64,000 bases of DNA from Anoplolepis gracilipes (Eukaryota > Arthropoda > Insecta > Hymenoptera > Formicidae), in NCBI RefSeq assembly GCF_047496725.1, contig NW_027328667.1, positions 524,501-588,500 on the forward strand, written 5' to 3'. The notes below the pieces were generated by a model. It worked only from the letters and a program-made list of their open reading frames with translations. It was not told where the DNA came from and searched no databases. Positions within the stretch are counted from its first letter, which is position 1. Each line of letters begins with the position of its first letter. Positions 39,480 through 51,252 of the stretch are shown one piece after another. Both the position numbers and the translations under genes were made by a program.

Positions 39480-42400
39480 ATAACGGTATTCTGTAATGCC
39501 CCCATGGTAGCGTATCGATACTTTTGGGTACCTTTTATATACCGTTTATCATCGTACGGACTTAGAGCAATTTTTTTCTGCCGAATGGTATATACTTTAT
39601 GCATTTTTGATCTTATACTCGATTGCTACCGCGTCATTTCAATTCCTTCGTTCAAACACTGTATGTAATCGTCAAATGTTATCGTTTTCGCGACAACGCT
39701 ATTCTTGACACCTTTTACCTTTTTCGTATTCTTTTTACCATCTACTTTTAACGCATACATTTTTGTTGTAAGCCCGACAAATTCTGTCATTACTATACCG
39801 TTGTTTTCATCCTTCATCAAACCCGGAACTTTTTTATTCATAAGCGGTATGCCATACGCATTGTCTATCGCATAGTCGCTCGTGTCGAACTTGCTGATGT
39901 CGCGCTTCATATTCTCATACACGTCTTCACATTCAATGTGATATATGAGACTATCCGTGTCGGTGTACATGACTTTACATTTTTCTTTATACATTGGAAT
40001 CATGTAATCGTGATGAAATTCGTACAAACACATCTTGGATACATCAAGTATACACATACCTACATAGATTGGTTTATAAAACTTCACCTCGAGTTTACGC
40101 AATTCCACAGCGATTAAATTTTCCGAAAAAAACGCTCCTGCTATGAAAATTTGGTTTCGCGATCATTGCCTCTGCGCCGTACCTCTCGTCCCATTTTGTT
40201 ATAAGTTTAACATCTACGCGATTGCGCACATTTTTCATCGTTTTGCCGAAAACTGTATTATTCATTAATTTGTATAAATTCTTTTCAAAATAATTTTTCG
40301 CTATTGTTCTAAATTGTGCGTTTAGTTCAATATATGTACGTAACCATAGAGATTGCGTGAATTGTAATATGCGATGAATTTTTGTAACGCGAAGGCCGTA
40401 TCGCGTACATTGCTGCAGATTGCGGTAGTGTATTACGTATCGTTTCTTATCGTATAAGGTTGCGAGCAACTTGTTCTCTCGCTTGCTGGGTGGCTTGTCA
40501 TATGGACAAAACGGTAAGCCAGTATGTGCGTCGTGAAGATGTTGCGGGTACTCGAGATCGACTTCGAGGATATAGCCTGTAGGTGAATCGGACGCGATCG
40601 ATGATAGATCAAAATTGGATATGTTGTCGACCCATTGAAAACTAGCGTAAGACAAAGGTTGACACATTGCCCATCCGTATAAATTATTTACATCGAAATA
40701 CATTAGATACAATGATGGTTTCAATGAGTCGTATGACTGCATGTACTTGTTATTAGCATGCGCGTATCTGTTAGAACATTGACTCAAACCACCGCGTATA
40801 CCTTGTTCTATAAACATTACCATATCAATGTCAGTGAGCAATTCAAATATAATTTTCGTATGCTTCAACATGGCGTCCCACGTGTATTCGGGAAGAGTAT
40901 AGTAATGCGCAGGGTCGAGTCCGTAACTCTTGATACAATTATCATGAAAATTTTCAAAAATATCAGCTAATAACAAGACATTAATTTTTAAAAATAGATC
41001 GCTATATTCGCCTAGCGTTTTAATGGAGAATCGCTTCCAAACAGTCTCGGTGTGCGCGTAATTGCTTTCGGATACTGTGTCATCGGTCAAGGAACTGTAA
41101 AATGATTCGCGCGGAGGTAAACATGTATCGTGCAATTTATCTACACAATCGATATATTTGTACGGAAAGACACTTTTTCGCGTTAACAAATCAAAATCTT
41201 CTACATAAACTTTGATATTCAGATTGTAAAATTTTTAATTTATCTTTACTGAGAAAAGATGCTAATTTGTTGAGACTTATTGTGAGAAATTTAAAAGAAT
41301 CGATGAAACGTATTTTTCTTTAGTTATCGGAAGTAGATCGATTCTTCCTTCGAACGCTGCGCCTATTTCCTCGATTATAAAATGTGAATCGTAGCCAGAT
41401 AAATTGTGGAAAATAATTGGAATATAAAAGGATTCCTTATAATTTATATTGCAATTTGAATGCGCGGGACCTCTGTACCGCCCAGTGAGGTGGCAATGAT
41501 CGTGTACGCGCGTATCATCTTCCACGAATGGTTTCTCACATATATGACATTGAGTAGCGCTATTAAACTTTTCCCATTCTTTTCTCGTCAAATTTACCAT
41601 GGGAAGATTTGTAGATAAAATTGTTTTCACGCGCGTTGCTAAAATTTTTAATTCTTCAGCAAACCATGCAACACAATTATTATCCTGACATGAATGATAC
41701 GCGGATAACGATTTGTCGTACGAGCAATGTACATAATAAGCGATACTAAATACTTGATGATGCTGGTATACATTTTTTTCTGCTTCCTCTTTGTTCGTCT
41801 TTGTCAAAACACATTTCAGGTCGGCATACACGATGAAAGGAACCTGCTCCTTCCTGTTATAGTTGTTAAAAGCGAGCTACATATCCTTATCACTCGGTAA
41901 TCGAATAGCACAGTCATTCATCTTCCCGCAGTTTACAGTATGTGACTGTAGTTTCTCATTCAAATAAAAATAATGTAGACATCTATAAAAATAGAAATAA
42001 TAATTATATGTATTTTAATATCTGTAAAATAGAAATAATAATAATTATATATTTATTTTGTAGGAAAATCAATAATATTAAATATATATACCGATCGCAG
42101 ATATATTTTTGCCCATTGTGTTTATTGAATTGCGAACTCACGAACCGGGATAAATTCTTGATCCACGCGAAATGTCCGATATCTTGCGCATCTTGGATAT
42201 AGAGCAAATTGGCGTGCTTGTCCCTCTTTTGCAAAGACGAATAGGAACAATATTTTCGTTTTCGATGGTATACATATTGATTGAAATATTGTTGTAAATT
42301 TCAAACTTTTTAATTTGATTAAGAGTCACTGGAAACTCAATGTCTCGAAGATTTAGCACATCTGTATAATGCGGGTACGATAATTCTCGTTCAACGCTTC

Positions 42401-43156
42401 TTTCAGCGGGATATATAGCAGCAACCACTGTCCATGCATAATATGCATTGTCTTTGGATTGCACGTTAACTACCGCTCGCTTCATCATTATCTTTCGCGG
42501 TAATATAATATGTCATCCCGCACGCATAGGATTATATTTATTTATATTTACAGTCAAATTAAGTATACGCGATAATGCCCACCCACTATCACGTTCTTGA
42601 AATTCTTCGAGAGATGCTAAAGTGAGCTCGATAACACGTCGCTCGTACTATTCGCGTAAATCGGATGCACGAAAGAGTTCACAATTTTTTGTATTTACAC
42701 TTTTATTGTCACGCTTTTCACCCGTCACAAACTCACCGTTAAACACGGTATTCACTTTCACACTGCAGTGTGTTTTGATAGCGTCTCGCACATGTTCGAG
42801 CATGATATCACTCGCGTTTTCGAGAAACTGGTGAGGTTCGATATAATTGATATTAATTATCGCACCAGTAGATATACGGTTCTCGAATGCTGTATCAATT
42901 TCTCGCCAAAATAGCGCAGCTTGATGCGCGCTGTGTTCGGCACGCGTGTACGAAACGTTTGCGCAACGCATTTTTCAGTCCTTCGAGTCGCGCGATTTGC
43001 GATCAACAATTGTTGATATCCGATTAATGTTCGCGGTCGTTTAATTCGACTCTGCTCTTCCAACGACTTCATATATTCATCGCATCGCACCTCCCACGCA
43101 AAGTACTCCTCCACCGAATTTATCAAGGTGGACTGATGTGCTAAAACCTGCTCCAT
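39480..43156 (-). pseudogene. Protein-primed DNA polymerase B (element B, broken, spliced)
   Basis: The start is MEQVLAHQSTLINS at 43,156. The N-terminal region matches copy A (N-S-V-E-E-Y...L-E-E-Q-S-R-I-K-R-P-R). Then come the zinc motif split by an intron (donor G|GTATAT at about 42,093; acceptor before about 41,983), the exonuclease part (YADLKCVL, C-H-I-C...H-D-H-C-H-L-T-G, FHNLSGYDSHFIIEE), and polymerase motifs DVNNLYGWAM, KLMNNTVFGKTMKN and Y-T-D-T-D-S-L-I-Y. Long open stretches (41,189-40,095 and 40,108-39,626) carry the core, but several frameshifts separate them, e.g. near 40,110 and 41,280. Copy B keeps the canonical D-T-D-S. It ends near 39,480. Confidence 0.92.
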
Positions 43157-43269
43157 TTTTACATATAAGGTAGACTCTCACAAGCTTTGACAATAATGGC
43201 AAAGTGTGACTCTCTGTTCTGATTTATATCTCATTGTTCTATAATATCATGTCTCTTTCTCTATCATGC

Positions 43270-43672
43270 ATTTTTCACGGTTGATTATATTTATAGTCAA
43301 ATTAAGTATACGTGATAATACCCACCTACTATGCGAAACGTTATTCTTTTCGCGTTGCGAAACGTTATTCTTTCGCGTAAACATCCATCATTTCTATAAT
43401 ATCATGTCTCTTTATCTCACACACATTTTGTGGTAATGTAATATGATATGACATCCTGTATGCATAGGATTATATTTATTTATATTTATAGTTAAATTAA
43501 ATATATATGATAATGCCCACCCACTATGCGAAACGTTATTCTTTCGCGCAAACATCCGTACTGTCGGCGTTCTGTATACGTTTTCATTTAGCAAAAATTT
43601 ATATCTCACGCTTTGTCGTATACATTTGTAACCGAATATTTGAATCGATTTCATCGTACAGCATCCACACAC
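43270..43672 (-). repeat. Partial duplications of the polymerase B 5' region
   Basis: Two imperfect copies (about 43,285-43,360 and 43,445-43,565) of the gene segment at 42,530-42,600, which codes N-L-T-V-N-I-N-K-Y-N-P-M in element A, lie upstream of the polymerase start. Both end in gcgaaacgttattctttcgcg, itself repeated three times. They have no start or downstream sequence and look like replication-slippage copies in the divergent promoter region. Confidence 0.6.
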
Positions 43673-43854
43673 GGCGCTCGAGAAAGCACGTGGGGACGAT
43701 TCTTAATGATTTTTAGCAGCCTTACATTGGCGCTTGCGAAATTACGTCAGAAATACTCCCCTCCTCATTACGTTTTGTGATATTACAAATTGCTCGCAGT
43801 ACTTTGAATAGTTTAGTATCGCATCAGTTGTTTGTACATAAGGTGGTGCAAAAA

Positions 43855-44587
43855 ATGTACTCCACTAAAGAAACCAACAAGATGAATTTTTACATCCGAT
43901 TGAAAAATTCAATCAAAGAAAATGTAAGTTTCAATTATTTTCTAAATATTATGTTCTAAATATTATTTTCTAAATATTATTTTTTAATATATTTTAATAT
44001 TTTATATAGCGTTTCATCTCTTCGTGTGGTTTGCATACTTGGGAGGAAGTATGCCTTAACCCCGACATCTTACAAATATTTGGAGATTGGAATAAGCGTT
44101 GGAGCTATGTCGTATGTGGAATTGATACTTGGTGACAACCGAGGCAATCGAGTAGTATTGCCTATCGTACTCGCACTCATTGATGCAGAAACGTGCAGAC
44201 ATTGAACGACGTGTACAATCGGCTGAAAGTCAACCATTATGGATCTGCGATCTATCTATCCAAATGATTACATTAAACGGATCGAGGATTGTTAAATTAA
44301 CATTATCTAATAAGTCTTTGTATATGCTACCTCAAACATTGTTACATTTATTCGATTTTGAAGAATTTATCGATCATATGTATTCATGGTTGTGTCAAAA
44401 TACACATCTCGTTAATGAAAAGTTTAAACAATTTGGTAATATTTTGCAACGTAATAACATTACTAATGTAAATTATGCTGTGAAAGCGATACGCGAGAGT
44501 GACGCGTTCGATAGCGGATTACTCGTAAATTGTGAATTGTTGGCGTGTGCTATAAATGATATACTTTATGATACTTGTAAAAAATAG
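43855..44587 (+). pseudogene. Outward-facing arm gene (element B right, broken)
   Basis: Exon 1 ends at a GTAAGT donor at 43,924 (ATG at 43,855 or 43,885; the latter aligns with MNYYVP of copy A). The intron is 87 bases and exon 2 starts at 44,011. The conserved R-K-Y-A-L-T-P-T-S-Y-K-Y-L-E-I-G-I-S-V-G block follows, but exon 1 now ends in phase 0 and the frames no longer match. A 2-base deletion near 44,170 shifts the frame again. The C-terminal half is open from 44,180. It is closer to copy A than to the intact 29-kb copy, so it is the right-arm version of the gene. Confidence 0.6.
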
Positions 44588-44918
44588 AAAATAAAAAATT
44601 ATTATTAACATTAATGTTTTTCCTCATACTATTTTATTCTACGACTGTTCCTCCTTGCACTATCTTAGTCTAAGTTAAACAAAGACAGATTACTGAAATT
44701 GTTTACCTCTCATGGGATCATATGCGCTAGTCTATTTAGAAAGAGATACTCTATTTAGAAAGAGATGAGATATGAGATCTTGTGCTATATATTTGAGATA
44801 AATGCGCGTGGCGCTATAGTTTTTTCTCTACGCTCTAAGATGAATTTTATTACGTGCTCGTGTCGCGAGTAAGTCTGTACATTGTGCTCGTGTCTTCAGT
44901 AAATCTATGCTTTGTCTA

Positions 44919-45256
44919 CAGGGTGTCCGGTAATAACCGCCTCACCGCTCATATACAAGTAGAGCAGGTCAAACTGAGTAGAAAAGTCCTCTACCATTTT
45001 TCGATTTTCGAAATAATTATCGAGAAATTAATTACCAAAGATTGACAAATCTGGGCGAGTACAAGCGCGCGGCAAGAAGGCCCATCTTACTGCTATGCGG
45101 TTACTAGGCGCTCATTGAATGATAGGAGGAGCGGTCTACGACTGAAAATGAATGCGTATGAGTAGCGCGCCTAGTAACCGCGTAGCGGTGGGATGGCCTT
45201 CTCGCCGCGCGCGCTTTATTCGCGCAGATTCGCCGATCTTTTTTAATTAATTTCTT
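44919..45256. mobile_element. Truncated MITE, family 1-like
   Basis: Begins CAGGGTGTCCGG after TA. The inverted halves meet around 45,120-45,170, and the right half stops at about 45,256 without its terminal CACCCTG. The interior resembles family 1 in layout (gcgcgcggc..gaagg..., cgccgatcttttttaattaatt) but is diverged. Confidence 0.7.
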
Positions 45257-45540
45257 GGTGAGCTTCCATATGAGGTGTGGCAAACAGAGGACCGTGGCTC
45301 CCCAAAACTCCGCAGGAAGACTCCAGGCCGTCAGATGAGAGAGACCCCGAATAGATTGTATTTATAATTTTTATCATTTTTAAGATGTTAATAAAATTAT
45401 GTTTTTTCTGTTTCAGAATTGTTACTTTACACTAGATCATTATTTTAATTTTTTTTTAATTTTTTATTATAATTTTAATTTTTTTTATATTTTTATATTT
45501 TTAAAATTTTTAGTATTATAATAATTTTAACACACATACA
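45257..45540 (+). other. Remnant of arm-gene last exon and AT-rich arm
   Basis: From ggtgagcttccatatgaggtg to ...gagagaccccgaatag the sequence is GC-richer and sits where element A has its last arm exon. It is followed by ttttaagatgttaataaaattatgttttttctgtttcag, the same intron-like sequence as at 8,330, 9,100 and 48,290 (inverted). Then comes a T-rich stretch and the CA module. No frame is long enough to call. Confidence 0.35.
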
Positions 45541-45606
45541 AACACACACACATTATATGTATGCAAACACATTTTTGAATAAAAAATTATATATGTTAAA
45601 CATATA

Positions 45607-46086
45607 CAGGTGTCCCCGAATTGCCAGATCAACTCTCGTGGGTAGATAGAGCGCGTTAAACTGAAAACAAAAGTCTTATATCATTTTGCTAAATTCACAA
45701 TAATTAATGAGATATAAATTAATAAAGATCGGCCAATCCGTGCCAGTATAAGCGCGCGGCGCGAAGAAACTTCCCAGTTGTTACTTGATACTAGGCGCGC
45801 GGCAAGACATAAACGCAGCGCGCACTGTACGTGTGTCTTTCAGTACGCTCTTTGTACGTCCTTTGTAGAGCGCTCCGCCTACTGTCTCGTCGCGCGCTTA
45901 GTATCAAGTAACAAGCAGGAGGCTTCTTCGCGCCGCGCGCTTATACTGGCACGGATTGTCCGATCTTTATTAATTTATATCTCATTAATTATTGTGAATT
46001 TAGCAAAATGATATAAGACTTTTGTTTTCAGTTTAACACGCTCTATCTACCCACGAGAGTTGATCTGGCAATTCAGGGACACCTTG
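45607..46086. mobile_element. 480-bp palindromic MITE, family 1, full length
   Basis: Ends CAGGTGTCCCCGAATTGCCA and the complement, TA on both sides (45,605 and 46,087). About 85-90 percent similar by eye to 5811-6285. It inserted into the CA module of the right arm of element B. Confidence 0.88.
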
Positions 46087-46985
46087 TATATTGCTTTGCA
46101 TCTTCCTTATCAAATCCTATCCTTCTTCCCATATATTATATAATAAGTTACATTTATATTTCTTTTACTGTAGCCTTCTCCTTTGCTCTCTCCTTTCCTT
46201 ACCATCATGCTGTCTCCTTTCCTTACACATACTCATACTCTCCTTGTCTTACGCCTATAATGCTGTCCTTTTCTCACCATACGCGCTCTCCTTCCCGCTA
46301 TCCTCCTTCCTCTCTATTCTTTCTCTCGCACCCATATCTCCTTTTTCTACCATCATGCTCTCCTTTTCCTATCATCATGCACTCCTTGTCCTACACATAC
46401 AGCGCCTTCCTTCTTACACCACATCATACTCTCCTTGTCCTACGCCATATAGAACGCCTATAGCATTGTCTCTCTCTATCATGTTGCGAACGTCTATCGC
46501 ACCGTTTCTCTCTACCACGTTGCGAACGCCTATCGCACCGTCTCTCTCTACCGCACTGCAAACGCCTATAGCACTGTCTCTTTCTACCGCGTTGCAAACG
46601 CCTATCGCACCGTCTCTCTATATCACGTTGTGAACGCCTATCGCGTCGTTACCGTGGGGATATTATAAAAAATTTATATATATTTATTATTATTAGTCTA
46701 ATTATTTACTGCAAATATACATTATGGGTAAACAGAGGGGGAATAATTTACCTATAACAGTTGACATTCCTCTTTCTCACCATCAGACCTAACCTCCACA
46801 ATCAGTCGGAAAGGACACTCCACCACCCTCCATCTGCAGAACCATCTGTACCCCCCTTCCCCCTCAATCCGGAGACATTTGGTATCCTCCTCCTCCACCC
46901 ACGGAGGGTGAGGTAAGCGGTTCCCCCGTTTACCTCACTCCCCTCAGATCCCTGAGTTAGAACTCTCTGTATTTACCTTATGAAT
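46087..46985. repeat. Right terminal arm of Polinton B
   Basis: Pyrimidine-rich arm with a 36-bp tandem repeat (ctatcgcaccgtctctctct plus accgcgttgcgaacgc) about six times between 46,450 and 46,650. After an AT-rich interruption come C-rich sequences and ...ctcagatccctgagttagaa near 46,960. This corresponds to cgagctccagagttagaatc near 10,430, so the element ends close to 46,985, with a more diverged terminus than A. Confidence 0.6.
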
Positions 46986-47390
46986 AATATATATAGAGTA
47001 ACCCTCCTAAAGTGTTACAAGGCAATATCTCAGAAAATATTTGTCGGATCTAAAAATTGTTTATGACAAAGTTTCATGTATTCAAAGGGTCTTTCTATCT
47101 ATCTAACTGTAAACACCAATTTGCTCTCGCTCTCCTTTTAAAAGGGGCGAGGGATAACTTTATAATTTCAAATAATACCTCGTATAAATGGTTATATATT
47201 TGAATTCTACAGGAAAAAACAAGCAACTGTTATCTGAAATATTTTTTTGAAAAATGTTTCTATCAAAAGGTTTAAACGTTTAAACTTTAAAATAGAGGGT
47301 ACTCAAATTAATGAATAAAATAATAAATTAAATGAAAGACTTCATAGTTTTTCATTTTTTTTAAATTTATTAAATGTTCGAACTGTTGTC
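46986..47390. other. Spacer between Polintons B and C
   Basis: AT-rich, no gene recognised. It contains a gctctcgctctccttttaaaaggggcgag segment and a short palindrome aaaaggtttaaacgtttaaac. Likely genomic DNA or an old unrecognised repeat. Confidence 0.4.
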
Positions 47391-48130
47391 AGTAGGTGTT
47401 AGAAACCGTTTCTAACCTAGGAGCTCGAGGAGAATGCGGGAGCAAGGGGGGCACGGGGGATGACGTCACGCGGGGCCGCGGCGCGGCCAGTAGGCGAGAG
47501 GCCTGTGGAGAGGGGAGAGAGGTCCGCGGCGCAACCGGTAAATGAGGGTTTTGCGGAGTGGGGGGAGAAGTCCGCGGCTAACCGATGGGTCTGCGAGTAA
47601 AAAGAGGGATAGAGAGAAACAGCACGATAAGTGTTCGTAACGCGGTAGAGAGAGATGGCGCGATAGGCATTCGCAACACGATAGACGTGTGGTAGGATAG
47701 GATAAGGAGAGCACTATATGCATTTTGCAAGGCATAGGATAAGAAGAGCATGATGTGGGGAAAAAGGTGAGCGTTATATACGTTTAGCATAGCGTAAGAC
47801 AAGGAGAGCGCACGTGGTGGAAAAAGGAGATCGCTATATGCATTTTGCATGGCGTAGGACAAAGAGAGCGCACGTGGTGGGAAAAGGAAAGTACAATACG
47901 ACATGGCGGTAAAATAGTGAGGGAAAGAAGGATGGTGAAAGGAAAGGATAGCGGAGGCGCGTTAAGATGAAGGCTAAGGTGCACGAGGAAATAAATTTTT
48001 ATATTCATTTTAGTAGCAATTTTTTATAAATTAAATAATAATTTATTATTAATTATATAATATATGGTGGCAGAAGGATAGATGAATGAGGCGCAAGCAA
48101 TATACATGTTTAACATAAATTTTTATTCAA
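47391..48130. repeat. Left terminal arm of Polinton C (inverted relative to A and B right arms)
   Basis: Starts AGTAGGTGTTAGAAACCGTT, continues ctaacctaggagctcgaggagaatgcggg and gggatgacgtcacgcgg. Then the purine-rich complement of the 36- and 48-bp repeats follows (47,470-47,700). After cacgtggtgggaaaaggaa repeats come the inverted subterminal module (gatagatgaatgaggcgcaagcaatatacatg, 48,075) and the aaaaagtgtatttt end. This fixes the orientation: this is a left end. Confidence 0.7.
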
Positions 48131-48344
48131 AAAGTGTATTTTAAATTTCAGAATATAAAATAATATAATCTAAAAGATATAATATATAAAATATGATATA
48201 TAATATAAAATATAATATAAAATATATAAAAAATCAGTTTTCAGCGCGGCAGCTTTTGTAACAGAAAAATAAACTTCTTTATTAATATATTAAAAATATT
48301 TTATAAAAAATTCGCATATATATATTATATAGAGATACTTACAA

Positions 48345-49495
48345 TAATGCTCCTCCCTGAATAATCTGCGGAGGTAAAATATATCTCTCCACATGTAGAG
48401 ATACTCTTCGGCTATGGCGCGGGCACTAGTGTTTTCGCCTCACAAATCTTCTCATTCTTCACACTCCCGGCGGTAGGCCCGCACTCAGCGGCGAGGATCC
48501 CGTTTGGACACGGAACGATTGGACACTGGACGATTGGACACCGCACGATTGGACATTGTACGATTGGACACTGAACGATTGGACACTGCACGATTGGACA
48601 CTGAACGATTGAACACTGAACGATTGAACACCGCACGATTGAACACCGTACGATTGGACACGCATTCTGCACGATTGGACACCTCGCTTTGTATGTACAT
48701 TGCAAGACAAAGCAAAGTTTACATGGGTTTGCAACTTTCCACGCAAAGCGAGGTGGACGGGGTGGGTGCGGGAGGGGAAGGGCCGGAGGGCTCGCCTTGC
48801 ACCCCGCCCCCGTATGTGTGTGTGTGTATTTATAATAAAAGAAAATATTGAAAATATATATCAAGATAAAGTTTCCATGTACGGTGTCCAATCGTGCGGT
48901 GTCCAATCGTTCAGTGTCCACTCGTTTAGTGTCCAATCGTTCAGTGTCCAATCGTGCAAAGTATGTGTCCAATCATGCGGTGTCCAATCGTGCAATGTCC
49001 AATCGTGCAAAGTGTGTGTCCAATCGTGCGGTGCCCAATCTGAACGTGTCCAATACTACGTGTCCAATTGTTTGGTGTCCAATCGTTCCGTGTCCAAACA
49101 GGTGTCACCCCACCCAGCGCACCTCATACATGTGGGCTATATTTATGTATCCCGGGATTGGGCGGTTGCTGTATTGAAAATTTATAAAAATTTATAAATA
49201 TAAATATATTTTAAACGTATCAATATAAATATATTATAAATAAGAGCATATAAATATAATAAAAACTACTTATATCTACGAATAAAATATCCAGTAACGC
49301 CTAAAATAAGGCGCGGGCCAATTCCTGCGTCCAGCGAAGTCCCAACCAACGGTATCCCCTCTCGATTTCCCGGGGAAGTTCCAGGCAATGATACCCGGTT
49401 TTGAAAATGGCGTCGAGAAAACCTGCCTGACACTTTATAACAGCTCCAACGGGAGCTAAGTATCGTTTCGGTAAAAAAGAGTTGGAGATGTGCAT
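48345..49495 (-). pseudogene. Spliced Polinton arm gene (element C, damaged)
   Basis: On the minus strand the first part, 49,495-49,301, is open (MHISNSFLPKRYLAPVGAV...G-Y-H-C-L-E-L-P-R-E-I-E-R-G-Y). It aligns with the readings at 8,561-8,811 in element A, including about 120 bases of upstream DNA (49,500-49,620 against 8,450-8,560). The last exon (48,475-48,345) aligns with 8,937-9,085 but has TGA where two tryptophan codons were. Between them lies an inverted minisatellite pair that probably occupies the intron. No domain is recognised. Confidence 0.45.
48505..49105. repeat. Inverted pair of 10-15-bp minisatellite arrays
   Basis: From 48,515 to 48,690 the unit cgattggacactgaa/cgattggacaccgca repeats about 12 times. 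From 48,885 to 49,100 the complementary unit gtgtccaatcgtgcg repeats about 14 times. The two arrays face each other around a 190-bp centre containing a (TG)n tract, so transcripts would form a long imperfect hairpin. Spurious ORFs rich in S-N-R or D-T-E-R-L come from the 15-bp period. Confidence 0.85.
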
Positions 49496-49679
49496 AACAT
49501 AAGAATTAGTACGAATGCTTACTCTTTACAGCTGATAAAAAAATTAAAAGCTGACGTGTGAAAAGACAACTGTCGCTTCGCACAGCATTCATACAGATAA
49601 TTATAATAATTGAATAGTAACACAATCAAATAAGCATCAGAATCATCTATTGAATATTGATCAACATCGATTGAAACAT

Positions 49680-50190
49680 CGATCCAATCATGTTTGAACC
49701 CTATCATACATCAAATAAACATCCAACAGACATCTACTGAACCGCGATAAACATCGATCCAACCATGTTTGAACCACTATCGTACATGAAACGAACATCG
49801 AGTGAACATTAAATGTACCATAATCAGTTACAACAAACAAAAAAAATCAATTATTCGTACTGTCCAAAAAACGTTAAATATTTTAATATCATAAATCGAA
49901 ATATAATACCAAATGCAGCTGCATCACGTACTGAAATGTAATGTTCACCACACAGATGTATACATGGATAAGATATATAATACTTACGACAGATCGATCC
50001 AACCATGTTTGAATCACTATCGTACATCAAACAAACGTCGATCAACATTTAATGGACGTCGATCAACATCAAACAAACATCTATCGAATCGCAATGAACA
50101 ATGATTCAACCATGTTTGAACCACTATCGTACATCAAACGAACGTCGATCAACATTAAACGAACCTCGATCAACATTAAAAACGAACATG
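49680..50190. repeat. Degenerate tandem repeats (caaccatgtttgaaccacta)
   Basis: Four copies of c-a-a-c/t-c-atgtttgaa..actatcgtacatcaaa occur at about 49,687, 49,760, 50,000 and 50,107. They are mixed with short gtcgatcaacatta units. Irregular spacing and no coding frame. It lies between the arm gene and the conserved protein of element C. It may be regulatory or simply a satellite. Confidence 0.6.
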
Positions 50191-50379
50191 ATCGGTCATT
50201 GATCGATAAATGAACTACATGTTTAAAGATGTTGACTAACAGAAAAATGCATCACATACTGTAATATAATATTCACTGCACAGATATATATAATACATGC
50301 TACAAGGAGAGGATAAAAAAAATAATAACACACATGTATTTTAACAATAGTTTATTATAAATATGGATTGATCGAACCT

Positions 50380-50860
50380 TTATGATGATGATTCGACTAC
50401 CAACTGAATATTTTGAATACATTTTGTAAAGCACAATTTTTTATGTTTATCGCAGCGCAGAGTAGCACCTAATTTATCTAAAGAAGGAACGTCTTCATAG
50501 TCATCCAATGTCTCGATGATAAAGTCGATTCTTGCGTCCTCTTCCAGCAAATTTGCCAACGATTCTCGTTTTTCATGTCCTTTAACATACACTCGAAGAA
50601 GATGCATCTTTCGACGTCACGGTATCGGTGATTAAACGTTTGGCCATGTAGTATGGAATGTTTCCATCTTCCCATTGCAGATTGTGATGTTTTTCAATCA
50701 ACCATGAAACTTGAGATCTTTCAGATCTCGTAAGCAAACGGGATGGTGTAAGACTCATAAAAATATAATGAGAGAGTACAGATCCCTTTATCAGAATCGC
50801 AATTTTTTCCACGATAAATTTTCCTCCAACGATTGTAACGTTACGCCTTTCTCGATGCCG
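50380..50860 (-). pseudogene. Conserved arthropod repeat-associated protein (element C)
   Basis: The homologue of 29,665-30,192. The reading enters near 50,860 (V-G-G-K-F-I-V-E-K-I-A-I-L-I-K-G) and continues L-S-H-Y-I-F-M-S-L, H-H-N-L-Q-W-E-D-G and M-A-K-R-L-I-T. After a frameshift at about 50,590 comes V-Y-V-K-G-H-E-K-R-E-S-L-A-N-L-L, then E-T-L-D-D-Y-E-D-V-P-S-L-D-K-L-G and C-D-K-H-K-K-L-C. Its C-terminal half is open where the B copy has stops. The N-terminal D-x-Q-G-F is not seen, and element C seems to end near 50,900. Confidence 0.6.
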
Positions 50861-50899
50861 CGGATGTCGCTCGTCACCAAGGTTCGGGATAAGGTTAGG

Positions 50900-51166
50900 C
50901 TTCGGTTATAAGAAATTCTCCTCGTTTGTCGTTATTAGACTTTTTTATTTGAGCATTGATACAACTAACAAGGAGATGACGCCAACTTGAAAATCGCTTT
51001 TTTAATGAGTCTTAGCGCATTCAATAGCTTAAAGGTAAGGGATAAAAACCTTAAAGGGATTTGCGTCAATGGGCCTTAGTTTAGAAGAAATCGTAAAGCA
51101 AAGTTAGGCTCACGGAGCTCGGCCCCACATTAGCGGTAAAGTTAGACTGTTTAGCAAGAAGGCGGC
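50900..51166. other. No gene seen; junction of element C with flanking DNA
   Basis: Similarity to Polinton genes ends near 50,900. The rest contains scattered ttagactt and aggttaggct motifs. No ORF of interest. It leads directly into the tRNA-like sequence. Confidence 0.4.
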
Positions 51167-51252
51167 GTAGCCGAGAGAATTGAAACTACCGTCCCGATAT
51201 TTTTTGCGTCGATTGCGAGCGTTCGAGTCCCGCTGCTTCGTTTTTTTTTCTT
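51167..51252 (+). tRNA. tRNA-like sequence (class II, pseudogene or SINE head)
   Basis: ggcggcgtagccgagagaat has an A-box-like core. About 55 bases further gttcgagtcccgctgcttcg has a consensus B box (GTTCGAGTCCC), followed at once by a T9 run typical of a pol III terminator. The long variable part suggests a Ser/Leu-type tRNA. The acceptor arms pair only partly (gaag with cttc, then mismatches) and no clear anticodon loop is visible, so a degraded tRNA or a tRNA-derived SINE is more likely than a working gene. Confidence 0.4.

Noticed and set aside
16756..46985. One single Polinton spanning 16,756-46,985
   Set aside because: The arm module at 27.9-28.5 kb is in right-end orientation and cannot be the inner left arm of element B, so two units are more likely. 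I cannot exclude a rearranged single element.
48505..49105. CRISPR-like array of short repeats
   Set aside because: The repeat units are contiguous with no unique spacers, and the sequence is eukaryotic.
48412..49197. ORFs rich in S-N-R, V-Q-S or D-T-E-R-L units on both strands
   Set aside because: These are translations of 10-15-bp minisatellite units, not proteins.
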